16,706 nucleotides of DNA from an uncultured Caulobacteraceae bacterium (lineage in GTDB: Bacteria > Pseudomonadota > Alphaproteobacteria > Caulobacterales > Caulobacteraceae), in the NCBI GenBank assembly GCA_937952995.1, contig CALFYB010000079.1, positions 1 to 16,706 of the forward strand, written 5' to 3'. The number at the start of each line of letters is the position of its first letter. The first letter of the stretch is position 1. The notes under the pieces were generated by a model that saw only the letters and a program-made list of their open reading frames with translations, was not told where the DNA came from and searched no databases. Position numbers and translations under genes: made by a program. This document shows, in pieces, positions 7,390 through 13,912 of the stretch.

Positions 7390-7424
7390 ATTGCGCTGCA
7401 ACCCACCGACTAGGATGATCGAAC

Positions 7425-9425
7425 ATGTCCGCCAAGCCGTTCCAACACGCGCCCGACGCCCCGTGGATCATCCGCACCTATGCTGGTCACTCCACGGCAG
7501 ACAAGTCCAACGCGCTCTACCGCGCTAACCTAGCCAAAGGTCAGACGGGCCTTTCGGTGGCTTTCGATCTGCCGACCCAGACCGGCTATGATCCAGACCA
7601 TATTTTGGCGCGCGGTGAGGTGGGCAAGGTCGGGGTGCCGGTCAGCCACATGGGCGATATGCGTGCCCTGTTCGATCAGATCCCGCTTGATCGGATGAAT
7701 ACCTCCATGACCATCAATGCGACGGCGGCGTGGCTCTTGTCGCTCTATGTCGGATTGGCGCAGGAGCAGGGCGTGTCGCCCAAGGCCCTGCAGGGCACCA
7801 CTCAGAACGATCTGATGAAGGAATATCTGTCGCGCGGGACCTATATCTATCCGCCCGCCCCCTCGATGAGGGTGATCAGCGACATGGTGGCCTGGGCCTA
7901 TGTCGAGACGCCCAAATGGAACCCGACCAACATCTGTTCCTACCACCTGCAAGAGGCTGGAGCGACGCCCGAGCAGGAACTGGCCTATGCGCTGGCCACG
8001 GCGGTGGCGGTGCTGGACGCGGTCAAGGCCGGGGGACAGGTGCCAGAGGCGGACTTCACCGTCGTGGTCTCGCGCATCAGCTTCTTCGTCAATGCCGGGG
8101 TTCGGTTCGTCACCGAGCTTTGCAAGATGCGCGCCTTCACCGAGCTTTGGGATGAGCTCTTACAACAGCGCTATGGCATCACCGACGATAAGGCGCGTCG
8201 GTTCCGTTATGGCGTGCAGGTCAATTCGCTGGGCCTGACCGAGCAGCAGCCGGAAAATAACGTCTATCGCATCCTGATCGAGGCGCTGGCCGTGACCCTT
8301 TCGAAGGACGCTCGCTGCCGCGCCCTGCAGCTGCCGGCGTGGAACGAGGCCCTTGGCCTGCCACGTCCATGGGATCAGCAATGGTCCTTGCGCATGCAGC
8401 AGGTCTTGGCCTTTGAGACCGACCTTTTGGAATATGAGGACCTGTTTGACGGCTCTCACGTGGTCGCGGCCAAGGTCGCCCAGTTGAAGACCCAAGCCAT
8501 TGATGAGTTGGCTAAGATCGACGCCATGGGCGGGGCCGCTGCGGCCATCGACTATATGAAGGGCCAGCTGGTCGCCTCCAACGCCGCCCGCGTGCGCGGT
8601 GTCGAGACCGGGGCCATGACTGTCATCGGCGTCAATCGCTATCCTGAAACTGAGGTCTCGCCCCTGTCGGCGGGTGAGGGCTCCATCGAGACGGTTGATC
8701 CGCGCCTTGAGGCCGAGGTCATCGGCCGCCTGAAACAGTGGAAGGCTGACCGCAATGGCGAAGCGGTGATCTCTGCCCTCGCCGATCTGGACAGCGCCGC
8801 CAAGGAAGGCCGCAACCTGATGCCGGCCTCGCTGGCGGCCGCCAAGGCTGGGGTGACCACAGGTGAATGGGCCGATGCCCTGCGCAATGTGTTTGGCGAA
8901 TATCGCGGCCCCACCGGCGTGGCGGTGGTCGTGTCCTCAGGCACCGATCCTGATGAGGCCGAGGTGCAAAAGGAAGTGGCGCGGGTCAGCGAGGCGCTTG
9001 GCGAAACCTTGCGCTTCCTCGTCGGCAAGCCCGGCCTTGATGGTCACTCCAACGGGGCCGAACAGATCGCCACCCGCGCCCGCGCCGTGGGCATGGAGGT
9101 GTTTTACGATGGTATCCGCTCCACCCCGGCCGAGATCGTGCAAAGGGCCAAGGATACGCGAGCCCATGTGATCGGGCTGTCGATCCTGTCAGGCTCGCAT
9201 CTGGATCTGGTGCAGGAGGTTGTGCGCCTCATGCGGCTTGAGGGCATGGACCATGTGCCGGTGATTGTCGGCGGCATTATCCCGCCGCAGGACGCCATGA
9301 TGCTCAAGCAGATGGGGGTACGCCGGGTCTATACGCCCAAGGACTTCAAGATTACGCCGATGATGGGCGACGTGGCCCGCACGGCCCTTGCGGCGGTCGA
9401 GGCGCGGCTGAGCACCGAGGCCTGA
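7425..9425 (+). CDS. ecm: (2R)-ethylmalonyl-CoA mutase, coenzyme B12-dependent
   Basis: A 666-residue mutase that converts (2R)-ethylmalonyl-CoA to (2S)-methylsuccinyl-CoA. The catalytic TIM-barrel part begins with IIRTYAGHSTADKSNALYR (about 15-33), includes GLSVAFDLPTQTGYD (43-57) and CSYHLQEAGATPEQE (about 171-185) with the active-site His. The C-terminal B12 domain (about 535-660) carries GLDGHSNG, the DxHxxG cobalt-binding motif, then LSILSGSH and VGGIIPP. Its length, shorter than the about 715 residues of methylmalonyl-CoA mutases, and its adjacency to ccr place it in the Ecm clade. The start ATG has AGGA 9 bases upstream. It is monocistronic or leads into the SDR gene 100 bases downstream. 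Methylmalonyl-CoA mutase is the alternative; I consider it unlikely. Confidence 0.95.
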   Translation: MSAKPFQHAPDAPWIIRTYAGHSTADKSNALYRANLAKGQTGLSVAFDLPTQTGYDPDHILARGEVGKVGVPVSHMGDMRALFDQIPLDRMNTSMTINATAAWLLSLYVGLAQEQGVSPKALQGTTQNDLMKEYLSRGTYIYPPAPSMRVISDMVAWAYVETPKWNPTNICSYHLQEAGATPEQELAYALATAVAVLDAVKAGGQVPEADFTVVVSRISFFVNAGVRFVTELCKMRAFTELWDELLQQRYGITDDKARRFRYGVQVNSLGLTEQQPENNVYRILIEALAVTLSKDARCRALQLPAWNEALGLPRPWDQQWSLRMQQVLAFETDLLEYEDLFDGSHVVAAKVAQLKTQAIDELAKIDAMGGAAAAIDYMKGQLVASNAARVRGVETGAMTVIGVNRYPETEVSPLSAGEGSIETVDPRLEAEVIGRLKQWKADRNGEAVISALADLDSAAKEGRNLMPASLAAAKAGVTTGEWADALRNVFGEYRGPTGVAVVVSSGTDPDEAEVQKEVARVSEALGETLRFLVGKPGLDGHSNGAEQIATRARAVGMEVFYDGIRSTPAEIVQRAKDTRAHVIGLSILSGSHLDLVQEVVRLMRLEGMDHVPVIVGGIIPPQDAMMLKQMGVRRVYTPKDFKITPMMGDVARTALAAVEARLSTEA

Positions 9426-9434
9426 CCGCTTGGA

Positions 9435-9476
9435 CTTGGCGGCTCTGACTTGACCTGTCGCTAGGCTGCCGCCAAG
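9435..9476 (+). terminator. Inverted repeat just after ecm
   Basis: CTTGGCGGC (9435-9443) and GCCGCCAAG (9468-9476) form an exact 9-bp stem with a 24-base loop, 10 bases after the ecm stop. No T-run follows, so it may be a weak terminator, an mRNA-end stabiliser, or an operator for the SDR gene. Confidence 0.35.
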
Positions 9477-9525
9477 CTGGCTCTAACATCTGTTTGAAAA
9501 CATAAATCTCATTAGGGAACGCGCC

Positions 9526-10290
9526 ATGAACCTCTTCGATCTGACCGGTAAGGTCGCCATTATCACGGGCTCCTCGCGCGGCATTGGCCGGGCGGTAGCC
9601 GAGCGCATGGCCGACCATGGGGCCAAGGTGGTGATTTCCTCGCGCAAGGCTGGACCTTGTGAAGAGGTGGCTGCCGAGATCAATGCTGCCCATCCGGGTG
9701 CCGCCATTGCCGTGCCCGCCAACATCTCGTCGAAGGAAGACCTGCAGCGCTTGGTCGACGAGACCCGCAAGGCCTTTGGCAAGATCGACATTCTGGTCTG
9801 CAACGCCGCGTCGAACCCCTATTACGGCCCGATGGCCGGGATTGCCGACGACCAGTTCCGCAAGATCTTGGAAAACAACGTCATCGCCAATCACTGGCTG
9901 ATCCAGATGGTGATTCCGGAAATGACCGAGCGCAAGGATGGCTCGATCACCATCATCTCGTCCATCGGCGGCCTGCGCGGCTCGACGGTGATCGGGGCCT
10001 ACAACATCTCTAAGGCGGCGGACTTCCAGTTGGCCCGCAACCTCGCCTGCGAGTACGGCCCCGACAATATCCGGGTCAACTGCATCGCGCCGGGCCTGAT
10101 CCGCACCGACTTCGCCAAGGCTCTGTGGGAAAATCCAGAGACCCTGAAGCGCGCCACCAGCGGCAGCCCATTGCGCCGTATCGGTGAGCCAAATGAGATC
10201 GCCGGTGCTGCCGTGTTCCTAGCGTCGGCGGCAGGCTCTTTCATGACGGGTCAGAACATCGTCGTTGATGGCGGCGCGACCATCGCCTGA
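9526..10290 (+). CDS. SDR family NAD(P)-dependent oxidoreductase
   Basis: A 254-residue classical short-chain dehydrogenase. TGSSRGIG (14-21) binds the cofactor, NAAS is at 93-96, the catalytic set is Ser146, Tyr159 and Lys163 (YNISK), PG at 189-190, and the C-terminus GQNIVVDGGATIA is typical. Arg40 after the second strand (VVISSR) suggests NADPH. The substrate cannot be told; resemblance is to the DHRS4-like branch and not clearly to acetoacetyl-CoA reductase PhaB, which would have suited the pathway. The start has AGGGAA 6 bases upstream. It lies downstream of ecm in the same direction, but an inverted repeat separates them, so a link to the ethylmalonyl-CoA pathway is only positional. Confidence 0.88.
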   Translation: MNLFDLTGKVAIITGSSRGIGRAVAERMADHGAKVVISSRKAGPCEEVAAEINAAHPGAAIAVPANISSKEDLQRLVDETRKAFGKIDILVCNAASNPYYGPMAGIADDQFRKILENNVIANHWLIQMVIPEMTERKDGSITIISSIGGLRGSTVIGAYNISKAADFQLARNLACEYGPDNIRVNCIAPGLIRTDFAKALWENPETLKRATSGSPLRRIGEPNEIAGAAVFLASAAGSFMTGQNIVVDGGATIA

Positions 10291-10298
10291 TGGGATCA

Positions 10299-10328
10299 GG
10301 CCTAGCTAAGCCTTCGCGCGGCTAGGCC
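10299..10328. terminator. Hairpin shared by converging SDR and DUF2237 genes
   Basis: GGCCTAGC (10299-10306) and GCTAGGCC (10321-10328) form an exact 8-bp stem with a 14-base loop. It begins 8 bases after the SDR stop and contains the DUF2237 stop codon (10322-10324). Being symmetric it can serve both genes; the missing U-tract keeps confidence moderate. Confidence 0.5.
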
Positions 10329-10705
10329 GACACCGCATAGGCCTTGAGCACATCCAAGGTCACGATGGCCAAGGTCTCTTCGTGGGTGGCCTCTAGGACC
10401 ACGCCCGGAGCAGCCCCAGCATCGAGCGCCTCTTTCCAGCGCGGCGCACAGAGGCACCAACGATCGCCGGGTTTAAGTCCGGGAAAATGCAGGTCGGGCC
10501 TGGGAGTCGAGAGATCATTCCCGGCACGCCTGCTGAAGGCCAGAAACTCTGCCGTCATGACCGCGCAGACCGTATGGAGCCCCAGATCATCGGGTCCGGT
10601 CTCGCAACAGCCATTGCGGAAAAATCCAGTCAGGGGCGCGTTTGAACAGGGCAATAGCTCTTGCCCTAAAACGTTCAGTGCGGTCTCGTCATAACGGGTG
10701 GTCAT
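10322..10705 (-). CDS. DUF2237 family protein
   Basis: A 127-residue soluble protein with the DUF2237 pattern throughout: NVLGQELLPCSNAPLTGFFR (11-30), NGCCETGPDDLGLHTVCAVM (31-50, with Cys33, Cys34 and Cys47), SRRAGNDLSTPRP (58-70) and PGLKPGDRWCLCA (75-87) with two more cysteines, then a C-terminal helix ending near EETLAIVTLDVLKAYA. Family function is unknown. The conserved cysteines suggest metal binding or redox chemistry, but that is inference. The start ATG 10703-10705 has only a weak ribosome site. It is divergent from mcl2 with 76 bases between starts, and convergent with the SDR. Confidence 0.88.
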   Translation of the reverse strand: MTTRYDETALNVLGQELLPCSNAPLTGFFRNGCCETGPDDLGLHTVCAVMTAEFLAFSRRAGNDLSTPRPDLHFPGLKPGDRWCLCAPRWKEALDAGAAPGVVLEATHEETLAIVTLDVLKAYAVSA

Positions 10706-10781
10706 GGGCCTATCTTAGAGGCTAAGAGGCGTCTGATAATAGCCTGATCGTATCATCGTTCGACTTAAGGGAACCTGATTG

Positions 10782-11660
10782 ATGTCTAAGACCGCCAAGC
10801 CGCGCCGTAGCGCCCTCTATATGCCCGCTTCGAACGCCAAGGCTATCGACAAGGCCCGGACCCTGCCTTGCGATGTGGTGATCTTGGACCTCGAAGACGC
10901 CGTCGCCCCCGAATCTAAGGCAGTGGCCCGCGAGCAGGCGGTCGCTGCGGTCAAGGCGGGCGGCTTTGGGCGGCGCGAGCTGGTCATTCGCTGTAATGGT
11001 TTGGATACGCCTTGGGGCGCTGATGATTTGGCGGCCGCCGCTGCGGCGGGGCCCGATGCCATTTTGGTGCCCAAGGTCAATGATGCGGGCGATGTTGCGG
11101 CCTATAATGCCGCCATTGCTTCGGCTCCCGCCACTACCCAGCTCTGGGCCATGATCGAGACCTGCCGCTGCCTGTTCAACCTGCCCCAGATTGCAGAGGC
11201 TAGCACCTCTAGCCGCATGACCACATGGGTGATGGGCACCAATGATCTGGCCAAGGAAATGCGCGCGCGTCAGACGCCAGACCGCGCGCCGTTCCATGCC
11301 GCCCTGTCCCTGTCGGTCGCAGCGGCGCGTCTCTATGGCCTGACCATTTTGGACGGCGTCTATAACGACATCGACAATGAAGAGGGATTGGCCGCCATCT
11401 GCGAGCAGGGCGTCGACTTCGGGTTCGACGGCAAGACCCTGATCCATCCCAAGCAGGTCGAGATTTGCAACCGCGTCTTCTCGCCGTCCGAGGCTGAAGT
11501 CGCCTGGGCTAAGGCCGTCATCGCCGCCTTCGCCTTGCCGGAAAATCAAGGCAAGGGCGCGATCCGCGTCGAGGGCCGCATGGCGGAACTGCTACATCTG
11601 GTTCAGGCCGAAAGCCTTGTCGCCGTCGCGGCCGCTATCGCCGAAGCTGCGGCCGCCTAA
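10782..11660 (+). CDS. mcl2: (3S)-malyl-CoA thioesterase-like, CitE/HpcH-HpaI family
   Basis: A 292-residue member of the citrate lyase beta-like family. RSALYMPASN (9-18) opens the barrel, ILDLEDAV (34-41) and VIRCNGLDTPWG (68-79, Arg70) form the CoA/substrate site, Glu126 (MIETC) and Asp155 (GTNDLAKE) are the Mg ligands, and DGKTLIHPKQVEICN (216-230) is the C-terminal signature. In Rhodobacter sphaeroides Mcl2 hydrolyses (3S)-malyl-CoA to malate and CoA, completing the route begun by Mcl1. The GTNDLAKE, LTILDGVYND and FGFDGKTLIHP segments and the length match Mcl2 better than the about 318-residue Mcl1 lyase. The start is ATG 10782 with AAGGGA upstream; a TTG one codon earlier is not needed. 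A generic CitE-like lyase is the alternative. Confidence 0.82.
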   Translation: MSKTAKPRRSALYMPASNAKAIDKARTLPCDVVILDLEDAVAPESKAVAREQAVAAVKAGGFGRRELVIRCNGLDTPWGADDLAAAAAAGPDAILVPKVNDAGDVAAYNAAIASAPATTQLWAMIETCRCLFNLPQIAEASTSSRMTTWVMGTNDLAKEMRARQTPDRAPFHAALSLSVAAARLYGLTILDGVYNDIDNEEGLAAICEQGVDFGFDGKTLIHPKQVEICNRVFSPSEAEVAWAKAVIAAFALPENQGKGAIRVEGRMAELLHLVQAESLVAVAAAIAEAAAA

Positions 11661-11662
11661 CC

Positions 11663-12181
11663 ATGGTTCAGCGCTGGGTGGCAACAGTCTTCATGGGTTT
11701 GGCCCTGCTGGCCCTGCCTGCGTCTCTGTGTGCCCAGCCCGTCCCGGCTGAACCCGATTCTGAGCCCGTCACCATTGATCAGGTGGCCAAGACCCCCGGC
11801 GGCCCCTTGACGCCTCAGGAGGAGGCTTTCGACCGACAGCTACGCCAATCCTATTCGGTGGTGGACCAAATGCAGGGTCCCTTAGAGGGCGCATGGCGGC
11901 TGCTAACGGCCGATGGCAAGCCTCTGTTCAGCTTTCAGTTGGCGGACCTGCCGAGGGGCGGCGTCGAGGGGGCGTGGCGCGATCTTCGCCGCCAATCGGC
12001 GCTCGGCGGCTCTGGGTTCATCGCCGAAATCTATCGGGACGAGGACGGCCTGCGAATGAGTTTTTATGAGCGTGATGGCGAGGGGGCGACAGAGATCGTT
12101 CTGACGCCGTCAGGTCCCGGCCAATGGTCCGGCAACCTCTGGGATGATAATCGCAAGGTCCCGGTGACTATGAAGCGCTGA
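11663..12181 (+). CDS. Hypothetical exported protein
   Basis: A 172-residue protein I do not recognise. The N-terminus has a basic start, hydrophobic segment VATVFMGLALLALPASL (6-22) and a likely signal peptidase I site after LCA (about residue 24), so the mature part is probably periplasmic. LPASLC is not a good lipobox. A proline-rich linker (about 26-50) precedes a region with GPLEGAWRLLTADGKPLFSF (about 73-92), IAEIYRDEDGLRMSFYERD (about 117-135) and PGQWSGNLW near the end. The alternating pattern suggests beta strands, as in small lipocalin-like or lysozyme-inhibitor-like folds, but that is inference. It starts 2 bases after the mcl2 stop, so it is very likely co-transcribed and perhaps translationally coupled. 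Its last 14 bases overlap the 3' end of the convergent HIT gene. Confidence 0.7.
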   Translation: MVQRWVATVFMGLALLALPASLCAQPVPAEPDSEPVTIDQVAKTPGGPLTPQEEAFDRQLRQSYSVVDQMQGPLEGAWRLLTADGKPLFSFQLADLPRGGVEGAWRDLRRQSALGGSGFIAEIYRDEDGLRMSFYERDGEGATEIVLTPSGPGQWSGNLWDDNRKVPVTMKR

Positions 12182-12611
12182 AAAAGCCTGCCTCTTCAAA
12201 GACGGCTAGGGCCGCAGCCCGGGCCTTGGCAAGCCACTCAGGACTATAGGGCTTGGCGGTGCCGTGACCCCAAACCGGACCGGGCCAAGCCGGATCATCG
12301 CTGCGGCGGCTGACGACATGGACATGGAGCTGGGCGGTGACATTGCCCAAGGCCCCGACATTGAGCTTCTCGGTGGGAAGACCGATAGCATCGCTGACGG
12401 CGCGGACGGCCTGACCCGTCAAGACGATCTCTTCCATCAGGACCAGCCGTTCGGCCATCGACAGGTCTTCAAGCTCGCGCATCTCGTCCCGACGGGGAAT
12501 GAGCACGATCCAGCCATATTGGCTGTCCAACTGGAGCCGGGCTTCGCACAGGGTTAGGTCGCACAACAGCACCGACGTCGTTTCGAACGCCTGATCGAGG
12601 ACAAAGGACAT
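12168..12611 (-). CDS. HIT domain protein
   Basis: A 147-residue histidine triad protein. The HIT signature reads QLHVHVV (94-100): the middle and third His are present, with Gln in place of the first His. The middle His96 would be the nucleophile. The fold marks CDLTLCEARLQLDSQYGWIVLIPR (about 17-40), RELEDLSMAERLVLMEE and LNVGALGNVTAQLHVHV are typical of the short alphaproteobacterial HIT group, as is the following PAWPGPVWG (108-116). HIT proteins hydrolyse nucleotide phosphoramidates or dinucleotides; the substrate is unknown. The start ATG 12609-12611 has a weak ribosome site. It lies downstream of mch on the same strand (94 bases), and its 3' end overlaps the exported-protein gene by 14 bases. 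Confidence 0.9.
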   Translation of the reverse strand: MSFVLDQAFETTSVLLCDLTLCEARLQLDSQYGWIVLIPRRDEMRELEDLSMAERLVLMEEIVLTGQAVRAVSDAIGLPTEKLNVGALGNVTAQLHVHVVSRRSDDPAWPGPVWGHGTAKPYSPEWLAKARAAALAVFEEAGFFSAS

Positions 12612-12695
12612 CTGTTACTCACTGACAATACCGCCCCGTTCTATTTCGGAGCGAAAGTCAGTTGGCAATGGCCTTGGGTGGTTTTCGCGACAATA

Positions 12696-12721
12696 ACCGC
12701 GCAATTCAGCGCTTACGCGGT
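12696..12721 (-). terminator. Weak hairpin at the end of mch
   Basis: ACCGCG (12696-12701) and CGCGGT (12716-12721) pair across a 14-base loop that contains the mch stop codon (12706-12708). On the minus strand it is followed by TATTGT only, so termination before the HIT gene is uncertain. Confidence 0.3.
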
Positions 12722-13761
12722 ACGGCTGCCCAATAATCGAAATCTAGAATGACTTCGGGAGGATATTTTCCGTCGCTATCCTTATCGGGGAAATCGCTGC
12801 AGGGCCGGTCCTTGGTCGCTACCAGACGCAGGCGCAGGGCCCCGATGTCGCTACGGCCCGGTATCTCAGCCCGGTCGAGCACCTCGCTCCAGGCAAAGAC
12901 GGTGGCTCCGGCAAAATAGGGGTTCACGTGACGGCCGCCATTGATGCCAAGGATCAGACCGGCATTTTCCAAGCCGTTGAACGACAAGGCCTTAGCCGTC
13001 GAGATGACCACTCCGCCATAGACGAGGCGGCGGCCCGTCGGGTCCTTGGCGCGCTCATATTGGTTAAAGTGAACCTTGGCCGTGTTCTGATAGAGCCGCG
13101 TGGCCATCTGGTGCTCGGCCTCTTCGATGGCCATGCCGTCGACATGGTCGATCTTCTCGCCGATCTCATAGTCCTCAAAGGCGTGGGCCGAGCCTGCCAG
13201 CGCAAAATCATAGTGCGCAAAGGACAGGCCCGCTGGGATCACCAGATCGGCAGCGGAGACTGAGGCGGGTAGGGCGGGGACGGCCTCTTGGGCAATGGCG
13301 GCGGCCTCATCGCGTTTGCGCACCATGACCCAACGCACATAGGTCAGGACCGCTGTGCCATGCTGATTGACGCCGGTGGTGCGGACATAGACCACGCCGG
13401 TCTTGCGGTTGGAGTTTTCTTTCAGGCCAATGACTTCAGAGCTGGACGAAACCGTATCGCCCGCATGGACGGGGGCTAGGAAGCGGCCATCGGCATAGCC
13501 CAAATTGGCCACTGCATTGAGCGACACATCCGGCACAGTCTTGCCAAACACCATATGGAAGACGACCAGCGGGTCGACGGGGCTTTGGCCGAGGCCGCAG
13601 CTCTGGGCAAAGCTATCGGCGCTGAACAGGGCAAAGCGCGGACCGTAGAAGGCGGTATAGAGCGCGACATCACCCGCCGTAATGGTGCGCGGCGTGGCGT
13701 GGGCTAGAACCTCACCCAGACGGAAGTCTTCGAAATAGCGGCCGGGGTTGGTCTTGGACAT
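12706..13761 (-). CDS. mch: Mesaconyl-CoA hydratase
   Basis: A 351-residue double hotdog (MaoC-like) enzyme that interconverts mesaconyl-C1-CoA and beta-methylmalyl-CoA in the ethylmalonyl-CoA pathway. Signature stretches are NPGRYFEDFRLGEVLAHATP (5-24), ITAGDVALYTAFYGPRFAL (27-45), FGKTVPDVSLNAVANLGYA (72-90), then in the second half DYEIGEKIDHVDG (197-209), EEAEHQMATRLYQNTAKVHF (213-232) and GGRHVNPYFAGATVFAWSE (275-293). These track the Rhodobacter sphaeroides enzyme along its whole length, and 351 residues is close to the family norm. The start ATG 13759-13761 has GAGG 6 bases upstream. It is divergent from mdh across about 150 bases, with an operator-like palindrome just upstream of its ribosome site. 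An orphan MaoC dehydratase is unlikely given length and context. Confidence 0.93.
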   Translation of the reverse strand: MSKTNPGRYFEDFRLGEVLAHATPRTITAGDVALYTAFYGPRFALFSADSFAQSCGLGQSPVDPLVVFHMVFGKTVPDVSLNAVANLGYADGRFLAPVHAGDTVSSSSEVIGLKENSNRKTGVVYVRTTGVNQHGTAVLTYVRWVMVRKRDEAAAIAQEAVPALPASVSAADLVIPAGLSFAHYDFALAGSAHAFEDYEIGEKIDHVDGMAIEEAEHQMATRLYQNTAKVHFNQYERAKDPTGRRLVYGGVVISTAKALSFNGLENAGLILGINGGRHVNPYFAGATVFAWSEVLDRAEIPGRSDIGALRLRLVATKDRPCSDFPDKDSDGKYPPEVILDFDYWAAVPRKR

Positions 13762-13776
13762 GGGGTGCCTCGCAAA

Positions 13777-13786
13777 TGTTCGGACA
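13777..13786 (-). promoter_or_regulatory. Operator-like palindrome, copy 3 (mch / mdh)
   Basis: TGTTCGGACA on the plus strand (TGTCCGAACA on the minus) matches TGTCCGGACA at 9 of 10 positions and is flanked by A and T so that ATGT-N4-ACAT is also symmetric. It lies 16-25 bases upstream of the mch start, directly before the ribosome site, and in the region that separates mch from mdh. Confidence 0.4.
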
Positions 13787-13912
13787 TCTTTTAAGCGTCA
13801 GATCGTCTGTCGTCTATTCTGTTTGCCGCTTTGATGGTCTTGCAGTGTCGTCCATCCGGGTCTATTCCGCGCGGGACCTTTTCACTTCCCCCTTAGACCT
13901 TGGAGACGCTTG

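Larger units (their letters stand above)
7103..7424. promoter_or_regulatory. Divergent ccr / ecm control region
   Basis: This 322-bp stretch has no convincing gene; the short frames in it have no recognisable product. It must hold both promoters. Structures seen: an exact 11-bp inverted repeat CAATTGTCCGG (7242-7252) and CCGGACAATTG (7383-7393); CCACTG-N5-CAGTGG at 7337-7353; TTGC-N3-GCAA at 7391-7401; and TTTGCAAC at 7295-7302. A possible ecm promoter is TTGCCG (7355-7360) with TAAAGT (7377-7382), 16 bases apart; this is tentative. Confidence 0.6.

Noticed and set aside
7123..7413. Open frames of 70-96 codons between ccr and ecm
   Set aside because: No recognisable motif, and they span the expected divergent promoters and operator-like repeats.
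7425..9425. Methylmalonyl-CoA mutase instead of ethylmalonyl-CoA mutase
   Set aside because: The length of 666 residues, the close match to Ecm sequence patterns and adjacency to ccr favour Ecm.
10722..11549. A 275-codon open frame antisense to mcl2
   Set aside because: Overlaps a clearly recognised CitE-family gene along its whole length and shows no domain signature.
10782..11660. Mcl1 (beta-methylmalyl-CoA/malyl-CoA lyase)
   Set aside because: The protein lacks the longer Mcl1 layout and matches Mcl2-type segments such as MGTNDLAKE and DGVYND.
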